Position numbers and translations under genes: made by a program. A stretch of 28,704 nt of DNA from a virus, in the IMG/VR virus record IMGVR_UViG_3300005613_000322, positions 1-28,704 of that record; one strand, written 5' to 3'. Numbering within the stretch: position 1 is the first letter of the stretch; every line of letters starts with the position of its first letter. Under the pieces are notes generated by a model. That model saw nothing but the letters and a program-made list of their open reading frames with translations. It was not told the DNA's origin and ran no database searches. Below, piece by piece: positions 1-8,208 of this stretch.

Positions 1-1
1 A

Positions 2-712
2 TCACATTATGCAAAAGCAATAAAAAGAAAATGGATGGACGAAATCTGTTCCCATATGGAAGAAAGATTTATTACATGGAATAGAGAGAATATTTTGGAA
101 TACGCTGAAAAATCTAATCTTGAAACAATTACAGAGTTTTGTAAAGAATATTCTGGAGCATATCAGGCATCGCAGAGATTGGGTATTGAAGATGAGTTGA
201 AAGAATATTTTGATTGGAGAGGTGGTAAAAAATGGACAAAAGAAGAAATCCATCAAATATCATTGAAATACAAAATCCGTAGTGAGTTTATAGATGAAAA
301 TAAAGCCGCTGCGTCATATGCTGAAAAGAAAGGATGGTATGATGAAATCACATCACACATGGGTTATTTACCAAAAGGAAAGAAATGGACAAAAGAAGAA
401 GTCCATGCAGAGGCATTGAAATACAAAACAAGAACAGAGTTTGCCAGAGCGACAGATACAAAGGGTTGTAATAAAGCATATCAATCTGCATTACATAACG
501 GATGGATTGATGAAGTTTGTTCACATATGGTCAAACCCCAACCAAAAAATAAGGGAGAGAATGCATATCAAAGTAAATTGACCAAAGAACAAGTCATTTG
601 GTTCAGAGAAAATAAAGGAAAATATTCAGTGACCAAGATTGCCAAAGAATATGGTATTACAAAGGGCACAATTTATTCAATATTGAGTCGTAATACTTGG
701 AAACACATTTGA
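2..712 (+). CDS. Repeat-containing DNA-binding protein, 5' end outside the window
   Basis: The frame is open from the first bases. The residues before the internal ATG at 35 (ending KWMDEICSHM) match the protein's own repeat, so that ATG is not the true start and the gene begins upstream. Each repeat has the form KKWTKEE, then KYK-R-EF, then a Y..A...GW-DE-SHM ending; ends are seen near 58, 360 and 530, so about two full repeats and one partial are present. The last 45 residues look like a helix-turn-helix (VTKIAKEYGITKGTIYSIL) ending in NTWKHI. Such WTKEE...DEICSHM repeats are known to me from phage proteins, often next to GIY-YIG or HNH endonuclease domains, so this may be the DNA-binding tail of a homing endonuclease. 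No catalytic domain is visible here. Function is inferred. Confidence 0.8.
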   Translation, partial: SHYAKAIKRKWMDEICSHMEERFITWNRENILEYAEKSNLETITEFCKEYSGAYQASQRLGIEDELKEYFDWRGGKKWTKEEIHQISLKYKIRSEFIDENKAAASYAEKKGWYDEITSHMGYLPKGKKWTKEEVHAEALKYKTRTEFARATDTKGCNKAYQSALHNGWIDEVCSHMVKPQPKNKGENAYQSKLTKEQVIWFRENKGKYSVTKIAKEYGITKGTIYSILSRNTWKHI

Positions 713-739
713 CAACCCAAAATATATCAATTATATTTT
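708..739 (+). promoter_or_regulatory. Candidate Bacteroidetes-type promoter for the 770 gene
   Basis: TTTG at 708-711, 20 bases, then TATATTTT at 732-739. This resembles the Bacteroidetes -33 TTTG and -7 TAnnTTTG boxes. The -33 box overlaps the stop codon of the upstream gene. The -7 box lacks the final G, so this is a moderate match. Confidence 0.4.
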
Positions 740-769
740 CTGTATAAAACAATCAAAAAAAATAGAAAA

Positions 770-988
770 ATGGCACAATCAAAAGAAAGACAAATCGCAG
801 CACAATCACAATTGAAATTGGTCGCAGAATGGTCACAATCATGTGGGTATTGTATAACCCTTGCAGACCTTGTGAAAGTTACCACAGTAATGGTGGATTA
901 CATTGAAAACGGATATTCCAAAGAAGTTGGAGAACGATTGGATAAAGTAGATGCGTATCTACAAAAAGAATACATGGGAAAGAAATAG
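770..988 (+). CDS. Small hypothetical protein (72 aa)
   Basis: I do not recognise this protein. It is 72 residues, predicted mostly helical, with a charged C-terminus (YLQKEYMGKK) and two cysteines in a CGYC pattern near residue 26. It has no signal peptide or membrane segment. The start follows an A-rich stretch (CAATCAAAAAAAATAGAAAA), the usual Bacteroidetes start context. It lies 57 bases after the preceding gene, with a promoter-like sequence in between, and is followed by a strong terminator at 1017. Being the last rightward gene before the convergent late operon suggests an early or middle gene, but nothing in the protein shows its role. Confidence 0.7.
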   Translation: MAQSKERQIAAQSQLKLVAEWSQSCGYCITLADLVKVTTVMVDYIENGYSKEVGERLDKVDAYLQKEYMGKK

Positions 989-1016
989 GTCAATTGTTTG
1001 TATTTTGTTGAAACTC

Positions 1017-1044
1017 GGGGGAGGTCTATTGACCTTCCCCTTTT
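1017..1044 (+). terminator. Rho-independent terminator between convergent transcripts
   Basis: GGGGGAGGTC, loop TATT, GACCTTCCCC gives a 10-bp stem with one G-U pair, followed by TTTT on the + strand. It separates the rightward gene ending at 988 from the leftward operon ending at 1048. The hairpin also forms on the minus strand but is followed there by few T residues (GAGTTT), so it is a better terminator for the rightward transcript. Confidence 0.8.
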
Positions 1045-1047
1045 CAA

Positions 1048-1230
1048 TTACTCTTCCCCTTGGCTGTTGAATGGTTGTCTCAAATAGAATCTTGCCTGTT
1101 CAACTTGTTCGGTACATAGTTGGGTTTTCAATCTTGAATCCAATGGTAGGGTTCTCATATCACGGGACGCTCTACATCTTTGAACATATCCCGCCACACT
1201 TTCACCTCTTCTATACAATGGTAGAATCAT
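1048..1230 (-). CDS. Small protein with a GES...RC motif, last gene of the late operon
   Basis: This 60-residue protein starts with an ATG that overlaps the preceding stop as ATGA, which supports it as a real, translationally coupled gene. It begins MILPLYRRGESVAGYVQRCR. That opening resembles a short motif I associate with head-region proteins of tailed phages (P-x-x-x-GE...F/Y-x-x-RC...C). A second small protein at 24855-25028 has a comparable pattern (RYMEACL...FPQSQALAICYSNW). It directly follows the connector gene, so a head or neck role is possible. The similarity is weak and from memory, and the function is unknown. Confidence 0.65.
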   Translation of the reverse strand: MILPLYRRGESVAGYVQRCRASRDMRTLPLDSRLKTQLCTEQVEQARFYLRQPFNSQGEE

Positions 1231-1727
1231 AACTGTAACCCACCGAAATATTTTGTGTTGATATTTCCTGGAACCTCACCTGTGTTTGAACACAATTCAA
1301 ATTCAGGGAATAACGATGAGTTTTTCCACAACCAATCGGTGGCTCTTTCACTGAAAGTTTCTGCGATGTTTCTGAAATTGGAACGGAGTTCTCTATATGT
1401 CGCAAGGTCAGCAGATGTGGAGTTTTCACTATTCTCAAATTGAAGACCCCTGTTTGAAATCTTTGCCAACAAATCATTCAAGGCATAATACACACTCCAA
1501 TACACCACCATATCCGTCAAGTGGTCATCAACCAATGTCTTATAGTTCCCTGAAAGGGTGTTATTTTGAATGTCAGAGTATATCTTATCCAATAATCTAT
1601 CTCCACATAGATTCAATACATTTATCTTCTGTGCGAGGATTATTGCGGGTTTGAGATTTGCGGATAACAGGTTGTTATCAAGTGGTGTCTTATCCAGTAT
1701 TTTTTGTTCTGTTGTCAAGAATATCAT
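1227..1727 (-). CDS. Head-tail connector-like protein (DUF6712-like)
   Basis: This 166-residue helical protein follows the portal gene. I chose the ATG at 1727 because it overlaps the portal stop as ATGA; a TTG 12 bases upstream is possible but less likely. The pattern LKPAIILAQKINVLNLCGDRL, then L-GNYKTLVDDH, then VYWSVYYAL, SNRGL and WKNSSLFPEF matches, from memory, the DUF6712 family of Bacteroidetes phages. That family sits beside portal and capsid genes and is thought to act at the head-tail connection, like gp6-type adaptors. The position directly after portal supports this. Exact role is inferred. Confidence 0.75.
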   Translation of the reverse strand: MIFLTTEQKILDKTPLDNNLLSANLKPAIILAQKINVLNLCGDRLLDKIYSDIQNNTLSGNYKTLVDDHLTDMVVYWSVYYALNDLLAKISNRGLQFENSENSTSADLATYRELRSNFRNIAETFSERATDWLWKNSSLFPEFELCSNTGEVPGNINTKYFGGLQL

Positions 1728-2809
1728 AATTCGTCCCAATATTTTGTGAAATTATTTATCAGTGTCACAGGTTGGTTGTATTTCAATTGTAGAATATCTT
1801 CCAATCCCATGTTCATTTCCTTCAATTTCGGTTTGATTGAATAGTTCATCATATGTTGTGTCGCCACCTTGATTTCATCTGCGTTCTGTGAGAATGCGTC
1901 AGATGAGAATGAATGGATGGATAATAATTTCGGTGATGCTATCTGCCAAGCCGTCAATACCGATTGTGACGCATAGGACAGAATATCCACATAGTAGTTG
2001 TCACCAACAGTGGATTGAATTGGGGTGATTTGTGCTGCTTCTTCTGGTGAAGATGCAAATCCCAACATAAGTTTCTGACCATCTTGACCCTGATATACAT
2101 CAATCAATTGTTGTTTGATTGCTTCCCTTTCACTCGGTGTAGGGTTGCCAAATAATTGTACAAAAAGTTGGGGTGTCAAATTTGAGTCAAGTGCCTTTCT
2201 GTGCCAAGCAAAGATATCACCTTCCAAGATAATAGAGTTGATTCCACTTTGATAAGGAACTGTTGGATATACTTTGTTGTTTGAAGGTACATATCTTGTC
2301 CAATAGAACATCTGTCTTTGACCTTTGTTTTCCGCATCTACCGAACCATATTCAATGATAGGGTTGTTTCTTGTATCATTCCAATTCTCACACACATAGA
2401 AAGTATCGGCATATAAGTCATCAAGACCCATTTTTCCCACACGAACATTTTGGAATGGAATGAAATAATACGATGCGATTGCGGTTCTTTCTCTATTCCA
2501 AATCACTTCAAGGGCATATCCCCCGAATAAATAGAAAGAATACAAAATCTTGTAGTATAGAGTTGATAGGGATTCTGTTGGATTCACCAAAATGTTTCCC
2601 AATCCCTCAATCTCCACACCATCACCATATGACATTGAAACTGTCATATCACAGGCTACGGAATGAATAGGGGAATTTTCCTTCAAATCCAAAAGGAATT
2701 GAGGGTAATCATTCTTCTTTCCCCAATAGTAGTAGTCAAATCTTCTATTATCTACCTCTTCGTTTCGGATAATTTTGTTTTGACTGATGTTGAATGCTTG
2801 TATATCCAT
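1724..2809 (-). CDS. Portal protein
   Basis: This 361-residue protein looks like a compact phage portal, the dodecameric ring at the capsid vertex through which DNA enters and leaves. The N-terminal half has DYPQFLLDLKENSPIHSVACDM and an IL-SFYLFGGYALEVIWNR stretch, which is the typical portal core in which a helix carries a G-G-[YA]-E segment. It is followed by a beta-rich part with FIPFQNVRVG and the segment IFAWHRKALDSN. The C-terminal half (SPKLLSIHSFSSDAFSQNADEI) resembles the clip/stem region of short portals. It is unusual that this gene is near the end of the operon, about 20 kb of transcript after terL and downstream of the adhesin genes. The call rests on these motifs and on the connector gene that follows. 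Confidence 0.75.
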   Translation of the reverse strand: MDIQAFNISQNKIIRNEEVDNRRFDYYYWGKKNDYPQFLLDLKENSPIHSVACDMTVSMSYGDGVEIEGLGNILVNPTESLSTLYYKILYSFYLFGGYALEVIWNRERTAIASYYFIPFQNVRVGKMGLDDLYADTFYVCENWNDTRNNPIIEYGSVDAENKGQRQMFYWTRYVPSNNKVYPTVPYQSGINSIILEGDIFAWHRKALDSNLTPQLFVQLFGNPTPSEREAIKQQLIDVYQGQDGQKLMLGFASSPEEAAQITPIQSTVGDNYYVDILSYASQSVLTAWQIASPKLLSIHSFSSDAFSQNADEIKVATQHMMNYSIKPKLKEMNMGLEDILQLKYNQPVTLINNFTKYWDEL

Positions 2810-2837
2810 ATTGTATAAATACTTTGTTTTTTATTGG

Positions 2838-3068
2838 TTATTCTACTGGTACCAATTCTTGCGGTAGGCTTTCAACCAATTCGTCAGTATAAGAATCCAA
2901 ATATTCTCTATACTCTTCCATCACCACAAACACATATTTTTTATCACCCGTATTGGTATCCACAAATTTCACGGGGAAATCTATCAATATCTTGTGGTAT
3001 ATCTCTTTGGTTTGTTGAATAATATCCATACAAACACCTTCGTTGTCAAAAATCAAATACTCTATCAT
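2838..3068 (-). CDS. Small hypothetical acidic protein (76 aa)
   Basis: This unrecognised 76-residue protein is acidic, with the sequence YLIFDNEGVCMDII near the start and VESLPQELVPVE at the end. It starts at an ATG after AATAAAAAAAAGTT, an A-rich context typical of this genome. It lies between the small gene at 3078 and the portal. The neighbouring small proteins (3078-3290 and 7652-7876) have a similar size and beta-rich look, so all three may be accessory proteins of the adhesin cluster. That is inference only. Confidence 0.7.
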   Translation of the reverse strand: MIEYLIFDNEGVCMDIIQQTKEIYHKILIDFPVKFVDTNTGDKKYVFVVMEEYREYLDSYTDELVESLPQELVPVE

Positions 3069-3077
3069 AACTTTTTT

Positions 3078-3290
3078 TTATTGTCCCAAAATTATTGAAA
3101 CCGCATCATCCATCAACACATCAATATCTGTTGAACCAGAAACGGAGAAATATTTTGTATCTACATCTTGTTCATTCTTGTATAAGAATAGTTGAACAAG
3201 ATTGGTATTATCACTCACATTGTGGTATAGAGAACGCTTCTCATACCCAATATAATGAACACCATCATAAGTGAAATCAATGCTTACCAT
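3078..3290 (-). CDS. Small hypothetical protein after the adhesin gene (70 aa)
   Basis: This unrecognised 70-residue protein appears beta-rich (MVSIDFTYDGVHYIGYEKRS...). Its start codon lies inside the last codons of the adhesin gene ending at 3284, a 7-base overlap that indicates translational coupling. A tyrosine-rich first half is followed by a short acidic part (DIDVLMDDAVSII). It could be a chaperone or minor tip component for the adhesin, since small genes follow large fibre genes in many tailed phages. Nothing in the sequence proves this. Confidence 0.7.
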   Translation of the reverse strand: MVSIDFTYDGVHYIGYEKRSLYHNVSDNTNLVQLFLYKNEQDVDTKYFSVSGSTDIDVLMDDAVSIILGQ

Positions 3291-5035
3291 ATATTATAGT
3301 TCCATTTGTTTTTCAGGTAGGTTACCACCTGGTTTATTTCAGTACCACTCAATTCTCTGTCATACATAAAGAATTCACGGAACTGATAGTTTGAAGCGTT
3401 ACCCCCATTTGACCTTGCTCCGATTGAAATCACATCCAAATCAACATCAGCAAAGTTGTCAGCGATGGAATCATTGAATGTCAAATCGTTCAACTCACCA
3501 TCGTAGTTATACGGGCTTGGTTTGGTCATATATGTCCAATTCAAGAAGTTTGGATATTTGTCCCAACTGAACAATCCCGTTATACCAGGTCCAGGGTAGT
3601 CAAAGAATCTGAATGTTTCACTTGACCCATAGTTTGTGAAATAGTAATCCATTCTTGACCCCGTTGATATTTCAACCATCATTTCTTCATTTGAAACCGA
3701 TGATGACTTGTTGAATACAAAGAACTTGGTGAATGCGGTTACCGCACCATATCCCGTTATAGAGTTGTTATACAATCGGTCAGATGACCCATCAAATACC
3801 AACATGTTTCCAATACTATCCGCAGAGAATATTGGTTGTTGTGTGGTTACACCATTACTCAAATCAAATCCATTTCCACTCTTATCTTCAATCGTTGAAA
3901 CAATCACATCAGAACCCGTAGTCCCCGTTGTCAATGTACCCACATCATCACTATCATACCAAGAAATCAAGCCTGATAATGAACCAGGTGAGAATGGAAT
4001 GGTAGGTGTAGATGAAGGTGTAGGGGTATTTGTAGGGGTATAGGACGGAGTTACCGATGGAGTTGGGGTTGGAGTATAGGTTGGAGTAACCGAAGCCGTT
4101 ATAGTCGGTGTAGGGGTTGGTGACGGATAATCCAATTCAGGGTCATAGACCTCACTGGTTTCATCGTCATCATAGAACACATCAGAGAATAACTCCGTGA
4201 TGTATCCAAGACCCACCTCCAACTGATTGTAGGCAAGAGATGTATCAAGGTTGATAGGGTTGATTTGTTCATATATCGCATATCTAAACTCACCAATTTC
4301 ATCCACTTCAATATTTGGAGTGTTGATATGGGTGATTGGATATGATTTCAGAAAACTTGCACCAGTATCACCATAGTATTCCCAAGGCTTAGCATCATCA
4401 ACTTGTTGTCCCGTTGGAACATAGATTGTACCAGTCATTGAGGTGCCACCCGTGCTTGTCCCCGTATAGGAAATCTTATACACATCCTCAAATAAAATTG
4501 GTGGATTGGTATATGTGTTTGGTTGAACATTGGCGATTCTACCTTCGTCAATACCACCACCTCTGTTCTGTCTGATTACAAAAGTGTTTCCCGTATATGG
4601 TGCGTCATTTATGGTTACCGTGAATCCCGTGTCATTTATATCGTCCATTCTATCGTTGGTATCCGCCCAATCAAACTGAACAGCAAAAAAGTTGAGGGTT
4701 TCAGTCCAAAGGTTCATCTTTGGATATGACTTACCCGTTCCCTTATATCTTGCGTCATCATAGACAAAGTTGGGAGCGTTTTGATAATACCAAGCCCTTG
4801 TTCCCCCTGTGAGGTCTTCTGGTGTGTTCTCATCAACCAAATTGAACTTGAATAAGTCATACCTTGAATTGTAGGGAGAACCACTCTGTGGTGTGATATT
4901 TTGAGGAATGAATGTCCATTTCTTCAATGTCTGCTGATGGGTCAGAGACATCAAGTATGTAGGGTTGGACAATTCCTTATTCACACTCACATTGGAGTAG
5001 ATAATATTTTCACTATTTCCAGTCAGATATAACAT
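3284..5035 (-). CDS. Adhesin/tail fibre with Pro-Thr linker and LamG-like C-terminal domain
   Basis: This 583-residue protein has three parts. Residues 1 to about 300 are a beta-rich virion-attachment part of unknown fold. Residues about 301-345 are a Pro-Thr-Ser linker built from TPTP, SVTP and TPTN units. Residues about 347-583 look like a concanavalin A/LamG-type sandwich, beginning SGLISWYDSDDVG, passing through VSTIEDKSGNGFDLS and LVFDGSSDRL, and ending FREFFMYDRELSGTEI. LamG-type domains commonly bind carbohydrates, so a host-surface receptor-binding role is likely. The linker resembles the one in the 6471-7655 gene at DNA level. No signal peptide is present, as expected for a phage structural protein. 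Confidence 0.8.
   Translation of the reverse strand: MLYLTGNSENIIYSNVSVNKELSNPTYLMSLTHQQTLKKWTFIPQNITPQSGSPYNSRYDLFKFNLVDENTPEDLTGGTRAWYYQNAPNFVYDDARYKGTGKSYPKMNLWTETLNFFAVQFDWADTNDRMDDINDTGFTVTINDAPYTGNTFVIRQNRGGGIDEGRIANVQPNTYTNPPILFEDVYKISYTGTSTGGTSMTGTIYVPTGQQVDDAKPWEYYGDTGASFLKSYPITHINTPNIEVDEIGEFRYAIYEQINPINLDTSLAYNQLEVGLGYITELFSDVFYDDDETSEVYDPELDYPSPTPTPTITASVTPTYTPTPTPSVTPSYTPTNTPTPSSTPTIPFSPGSLSGLISWYDSDDVGTLTTGTTGSDVIVSTIEDKSGNGFDLSNGVTTQQPIFSADSIGNMLVFDGSSDRLYNNSITGYGAVTAFTKFFVFNKSSSVSNEEMMVEISTGSRMDYYFTNYGSSETFRFFDYPGPGITGLFSWDKYPNFLNWTYMTKPSPYNYDGELNDLTFNDSIADNFADVDLDVISIGARSNGGNASNYQFREFFMYDRELSGTEINQVVTYLKNKWNYNIW
4001..4132 (-). repeat. Degenerate repeats encoding the Pro-Thr linker
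   Basis: Short GGTGTAGGGGTT-like units (read on the + strand) repeat without a fixed period and encode TPTP/SVTP units on the minus strand. The 22 bases at 4083-4104 (starting GGAGTAACCGAAG) are identical to 7261-7282 in the other adhesin gene. Boundaries are approximate. Confidence 0.75.
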
Positions 5036-5060
5036 ATTCAGTTCAAGTCAATATTTTTAT

Positions 5061-6446
5061 TTATAGTGCCGAGAAATTCAATTCTTCATCCAAGAACATT
5101 CTTGACCCATCATAAGTCGCAGTATATTTTGTAATCGCATTTGAACTCGGATTCACCGTTCCATTCTTCGCAAATACTGTTCCACCAACACCATTCACAG
5201 TCATAGAGGTCACATTGAATGTTGTATTATCAACAATAAAGATGAATCTCTGACCCGTGCGAGGGTTTGTGAAATTCACATCAACATCACCAATAAGATT
5301 GAAAGTGAAGATAGTACCCAAAGTACAATTCACAGTCACAGAACCAGTGACATCACCTGCGTCAATCACATCAAATGATTCCGTCTTATAGGTGTGTAGG
5401 TTATCTGTGTGTGTAGTGTTGTTATACAACGCATCATTTCCACTTTGAACACCGATAGAAACCGCTCCCGTCAAGTTGTTATGTGAAACATTCAAAGACC
5501 CCACAATCGTGTTATTTGTTCCACCACTGATAAGTGACGAATCAGATGACATGATAGTGTTTGTGTAGGTCACATTCCCACTAATATTTGAACCATAACA
5601 ATTCAATATCATTTGGTTGTATGCAAGACCCGCAGCCTTTGTAGGGATAATATTTGAATCGTATCCACCGATGATTGTTCCAACCCTTGTTCCTGAACCT
5701 GCGTTTGTATCGTCCAAATCACAATTGAATGAGTTGAAAATACTACCACAGAATGTTTTGGATTTTGCTTCTGATGAATAAGAACTATACACACCACTAT
5801 TTCTACCCGTATTTGAAACTGGATATACATTTGATGTTTCAGAACCGATTACAACACCATTTTGACTACCTTGCATATTGACATTTGATGACCTTGAAGC
5901 CATCACCACAGATGCTGTTGAGTTGTTCAGTGAGGTGTTACTATCAGATGCGATAATACCTCCACGATATACATTACCGACAATATCACATATTTGAGAA
6001 CCGATAATGAATGTGTTTTCAATACCATAGATATTTGAATCTCTTGACGCAAGTTGTGCTGACATCGCCGAATTTTGAATACTTTGATAACCCCTTGTCG
6101 CAAGAAACGCACATGCCTCGGTTGATTGTAGTAATGCTCGTCCAGAACCATCTTCTCTTGATGCTCCAATGAAACCATCCACACTACCTTGTGCTTCCCC
6201 ACTTTCAGAGGCGACAATAACGGTTCTATTTGACCCGTTGATAATCACTTTATTCGCATCAGTTCCAGTACCAGCGATGAAATACTGATTTGATGAATTT
6301 ATTGTTTGTCCCGACCAGTTTCCAAACAGATATTCAAATGTTTGTTTTGAGGTTTGGGTGTTTCCCGAATCCACTACTGGCAAAATGTCCGTGAGGTTCC
6401 AGTTTTGTGGTGCTACGGGTAGATTTGATATTTTTACAGAACTCAT
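5061..6446 (-). CDS. Tail fibre with beta-roll repeats
   Basis: This 461-residue protein begins MSSVKISNLPVAP...LTDILPVVDSG, a start I know from phage fibres that attach by their N-terminus. Residues about 60-340 are a long run of short repeats rich in Asn, Ser and Gly in which IIGS, VIGS or VMAS segments alternate with S-N-I/V turns. This resembles the beta-roll heads of YadA-type trimeric adhesins or a beta-helix. The C-terminal part (SVTVNCTLGTIFTFNLIGDVDVNF) looks like a separate beta domain. The gene lies between two Pro-Thr adhesins with gaps of about 25 bases. A trimeric receptor-binding fibre is the likely role. There are no visible catalytic residues, and enzyme activity is not suggested. 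Confidence 0.75.
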   Translation of the reverse strand: MSSVKISNLPVAPQNWNLTDILPVVDSGNTQTSKQTFEYLFGNWSGQTINSSNQYFIAGTGTDANKVIINGSNRTVIVASESGEAQGSVDGFIGASREDGSGRALLQSTEACAFLATRGYQSIQNSAMSAQLASRDSNIYGIENTFIIGSQICDIVGNVYRGGIIASDSNTSLNNSTASVVMASRSSNVNMQGSQNGVVIGSETSNVYPVSNTGRNSGVYSSYSSEAKSKTFCGSIFNSFNCDLDDTNAGSGTRVGTIIGGYDSNIIPTKAAGLAYNQMILNCYGSNISGNVTYTNTIMSSDSSLISGGTNNTIVGSLNVSHNNLTGAVSIGVQSGNDALYNNTTHTDNLHTYKTESFDVIDAGDVTGSVTVNCTLGTIFTFNLIGDVDVNFTNPRTGQRFIFIVDNTTFNVTSMTVNGVGGTVFAKNGTVNPSSNAITKYTATYDGSRMFLDEELNFSAL

Positions 6447-6470
6447 AGTTTTATTTTGTTATATTTTTAT

Positions 6471-7655
6471 TTATCTCCATACCGCTCCGATGAATGTTTT
6501 GAATCCAATACCTTCGGAATCTACATTCATTGTTGGTGTCCAATTTTGACCCACAATAAATTCTCTATCTCCCGTAGCATAAGCCCAGTTGTGAGGGAAT
6601 CCAATATAACCAGAATCTTGTAGGACAACATCAACATATGATGTATTACCTGTCCAATCCCAATATGAGAATACAACACCCGCACTTTCGTTTGGTAATG
6701 TTCCCAAGTCAAGTTGAACACTTGAACCGGCAAGTAATGTTCTTGAATCCGTTGAATATGGTTGGTCAAAAGTGACATAATTCAATCTATAAATACTCAT
6801 GTATTGTTCTTCCATATCATCAGCATAGTTTATTGTGATATCCAATGGAGTATCCCCCGTTACACGATGGTATGCGATGGTCATTCTTTGTCTACTATTG
6901 ATTCCACCACTACCGATATTCTCTTCTGCGATGGACGCTGTTTCACCATTGATGATAACCTCATTCAAAGTCACAGGTGTGCTTCCTAAATATTCACCAC
7001 CAAATCCAATCACAATAAGTCCCTGATTACCCGATGAGGTTCCAGTGAAGTTATAGGTGTTTGAAACCGTTGTGCTTGTATAGGTATCCAAATAATACGA
7101 TTGAACAGAACCAGTTCTGTAATCAATATTTTCACCCGCTTCCGTCAATAACTCATCTGTGTTTTCAGCCAATAGATAGTATGGATTCGGTTGTGCCGAT
7201 GGAGATGGAGTTATCGTTGGGGTCGGTGTAGGTGTCTCCGTAGATGTTGGAGTGAATGTCGGAGTAACCGAAGCCGTTATAGATGGGGTTATAGTGTTTG
7301 TTGGGGTGATAGATGGTGTTATCGTTGGAGTGATAGATGGGGTTATAGTGTTTGTTGGGGTTGGAGTAGGCGTTTGTAGTGTTGGTGTCACCGATGGTGT
7401 CGGTGTGATAGAAGCCGTAGGGCTCACCGAAATACTTGGGGTGACTGTTGGGGTAGATGTTGGTGCTGGCGTTGATGTAGGGGTCACCGATGCGGTCACA
7501 GAAGGGGTTGGAGTAGGTGTTGGTGTCTTTGTCGGCGTCGGTGTTGGTCTTGAAGGTGCAGGGTATAAAGCGATAGGGGCTTCAAAGTCCCCAAAATACT
7601 GATTTTCCCACTTTTGTGGGGTCACTTGCAGGTTGATATATCTTGTATCACTCAT
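6471..7655 (-). CDS. Adhesin with long Pro-Thr linker
   Basis: This 394-residue protein has a short N-terminal segment (MSDTRYINLQVTPQKWENQY) that probably anchors it to the virion. Residues about 35-155 are an extended Pro/Thr/Ser linker of TPTP, SVTP, TITPS and SITPT units. Residues about 158-394 form a beta-rich C-terminal domain (NTYNFTGTSSGNQGLIVIGF) of jelly-roll look, probably receptor-binding. The N-terminal wording NLQVTPQKWE is like NLPVAPQNWN in the neighbouring fibre at 5061-6446, which suggests the two share a docking site. The ATG overlaps the stop of the small upstream gene at 7652. Linker length is likely to vary between relatives by repeat slippage. Confidence 0.8.
   Translation of the reverse strand: MSDTRYINLQVTPQKWENQYFGDFEAPIALYPAPSRPTPTPTKTPTPTPTPSVTASVTPTSTPAPTSTPTVTPSISVSPTASITPTPSVTPTLQTPTPTPTNTITPSITPTITPSITPTNTITPSITASVTPTFTPTSTETPTPTPTITPSPSAQPNPYYLLAENTDELLTEAGENIDYRTGSVQSYYLDTYTSTTVSNTYNFTGTSSGNQGLIVIGFGGEYLGSTPVTLNEVIINGETASIAEENIGSGGINSRQRMTIAYHRVTGDTPLDITINYADDMEEQYMSIYRLNYVTFDQPYSTDSRTLLAGSSVQLDLGTLPNESAGVVFSYWDWTGNTSYVDVVLQDSGYIGFPHNWAYATGDREFIVGQNWTPTMNVDSEGIGFKTFIGAVWR
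7192..7553 (-). repeat. Long degenerate repeat tract encoding the Pro-Thr linker
   Basis: About 360 bases of G/T-rich units on the + strand (GTTGGGGT, GATGGTGTT, GATAGATGG and similar) encode TPTP and TITPS repeats on the minus strand. The sub-block GATAGATGGGGTTATAGTG recurs within the tract. There is no spacer structure, so it is not a CRISPR array. Boundaries are approximate. Confidence 0.8.
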
Positions 7656-7876
7656 TTGTGTAATCTATGTGTCTTATTTATCATTTCATTGACATCAAGT
7701 TCTTCACCTTCATATGTGAATATGTGCTTCTTGACATACACTTTGTTTTCATCTTCGTCAAAATAATGGACAATCATTGAAACATGGGGTTGGGACAAAT
7801 CTAATACCAACTCTTTGATGATATACCTTTCGTATTCTGTACCATCTACCCAAACTTTTTCAATTCTTTCCAACAT
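7652..7876 (-). CDS. Small hypothetical protein (74 aa)
   Basis: This unrecognised 74-residue protein looks like a beta-strand domain followed by an acidic/basic tail (MLERIEKVWVDGTEYERYII...EGEELDVNEMI). The start overlaps the preceding stop as TAATG, and its own stop overlaps the next ATG as ATGA, so it is tightly coupled on both sides. It sits directly before the long-linker adhesin, as the 3078 gene sits after another adhesin. A minor tail or fibre-assembly role is possible, but no motif supports it. Confidence 0.75.
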   Translation of the reverse strand: MLERIEKVWVDGTEYERYIIKELVLDLSQPHVSMIVHYFDEDENKVYVKKHIFTYEGEELDVNEMINKTHRLHK

Positions 7877-8196
7877 TATAGATAATTCTGTGTATCACCA
7901 CTCGGTGATGGCTCTGGTGTTCCACAACCAATAGTATAAGGTAATGTTGGAATAACCTCCGTCTTTTGTTGTTCAGTCAAACAATCATAACACTCACCCT
8001 TGATAATCACAAAATAACCACTTTCCGTTTCATTTGGGGAATAGTCATTTTGGAGACAACTTGGGATAGCCCAAGTAATCGTTCTCCCATCTGCCGTTGG
8101 AAATCCAAGACAGGTATCAATCTGTGAAATCAATTCGTTTGCTTCTGTTTCTGTGGTGTATTTCAACCAACCTAAATGTCCGTCTATGTGTGCCAT
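7876..8196 (-). CDS. Small hypothetical virion-type protein (106 aa)
   Basis: This unrecognised 106-residue protein begins MAHIDGHLGWLKYTTETEAN and contains five cysteines, including CYDC in the C-terminal half and CG near the end, with a PEPSPSGDT tail. The GHLGWLKYTT opening resembles short proteins in fibre clusters of environmental phages. The TAATG overlap with the next gene shows coupling. It could be a fibre-tip or capping protein, but this is inferred from position only. Confidence 0.7.
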   Translation of the reverse strand: MAHIDGHLGWLKYTTETEANELISQIDTCLGFPTADGRTITWAIPSCLQNDYSPNETESGYFVIIKGECYDCLTEQQKTEVIPTLPYTIGCGTPEPSPSGDTQNYL

Positions 8197-8208
8197 ATAT
8201 TATATTTT

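Noticed and set aside
35-712. ATG at 35 as the true start of the first gene
   Set aside because: The in-frame residues upstream match the protein's own repeat, so the gene begins outside the window.
7192-7553. Possible CRISPR array
   Set aside because: The units are short, irregular and without unique spacers, and they encode an uninterrupted protein linker.
7252-7602. A 116-residue rightward open frame rich in Val and Gly
   Set aside because: It is the reverse-strand reading of the Pro-Thr repeats. The leftward frame is longer and has proper neighbours.
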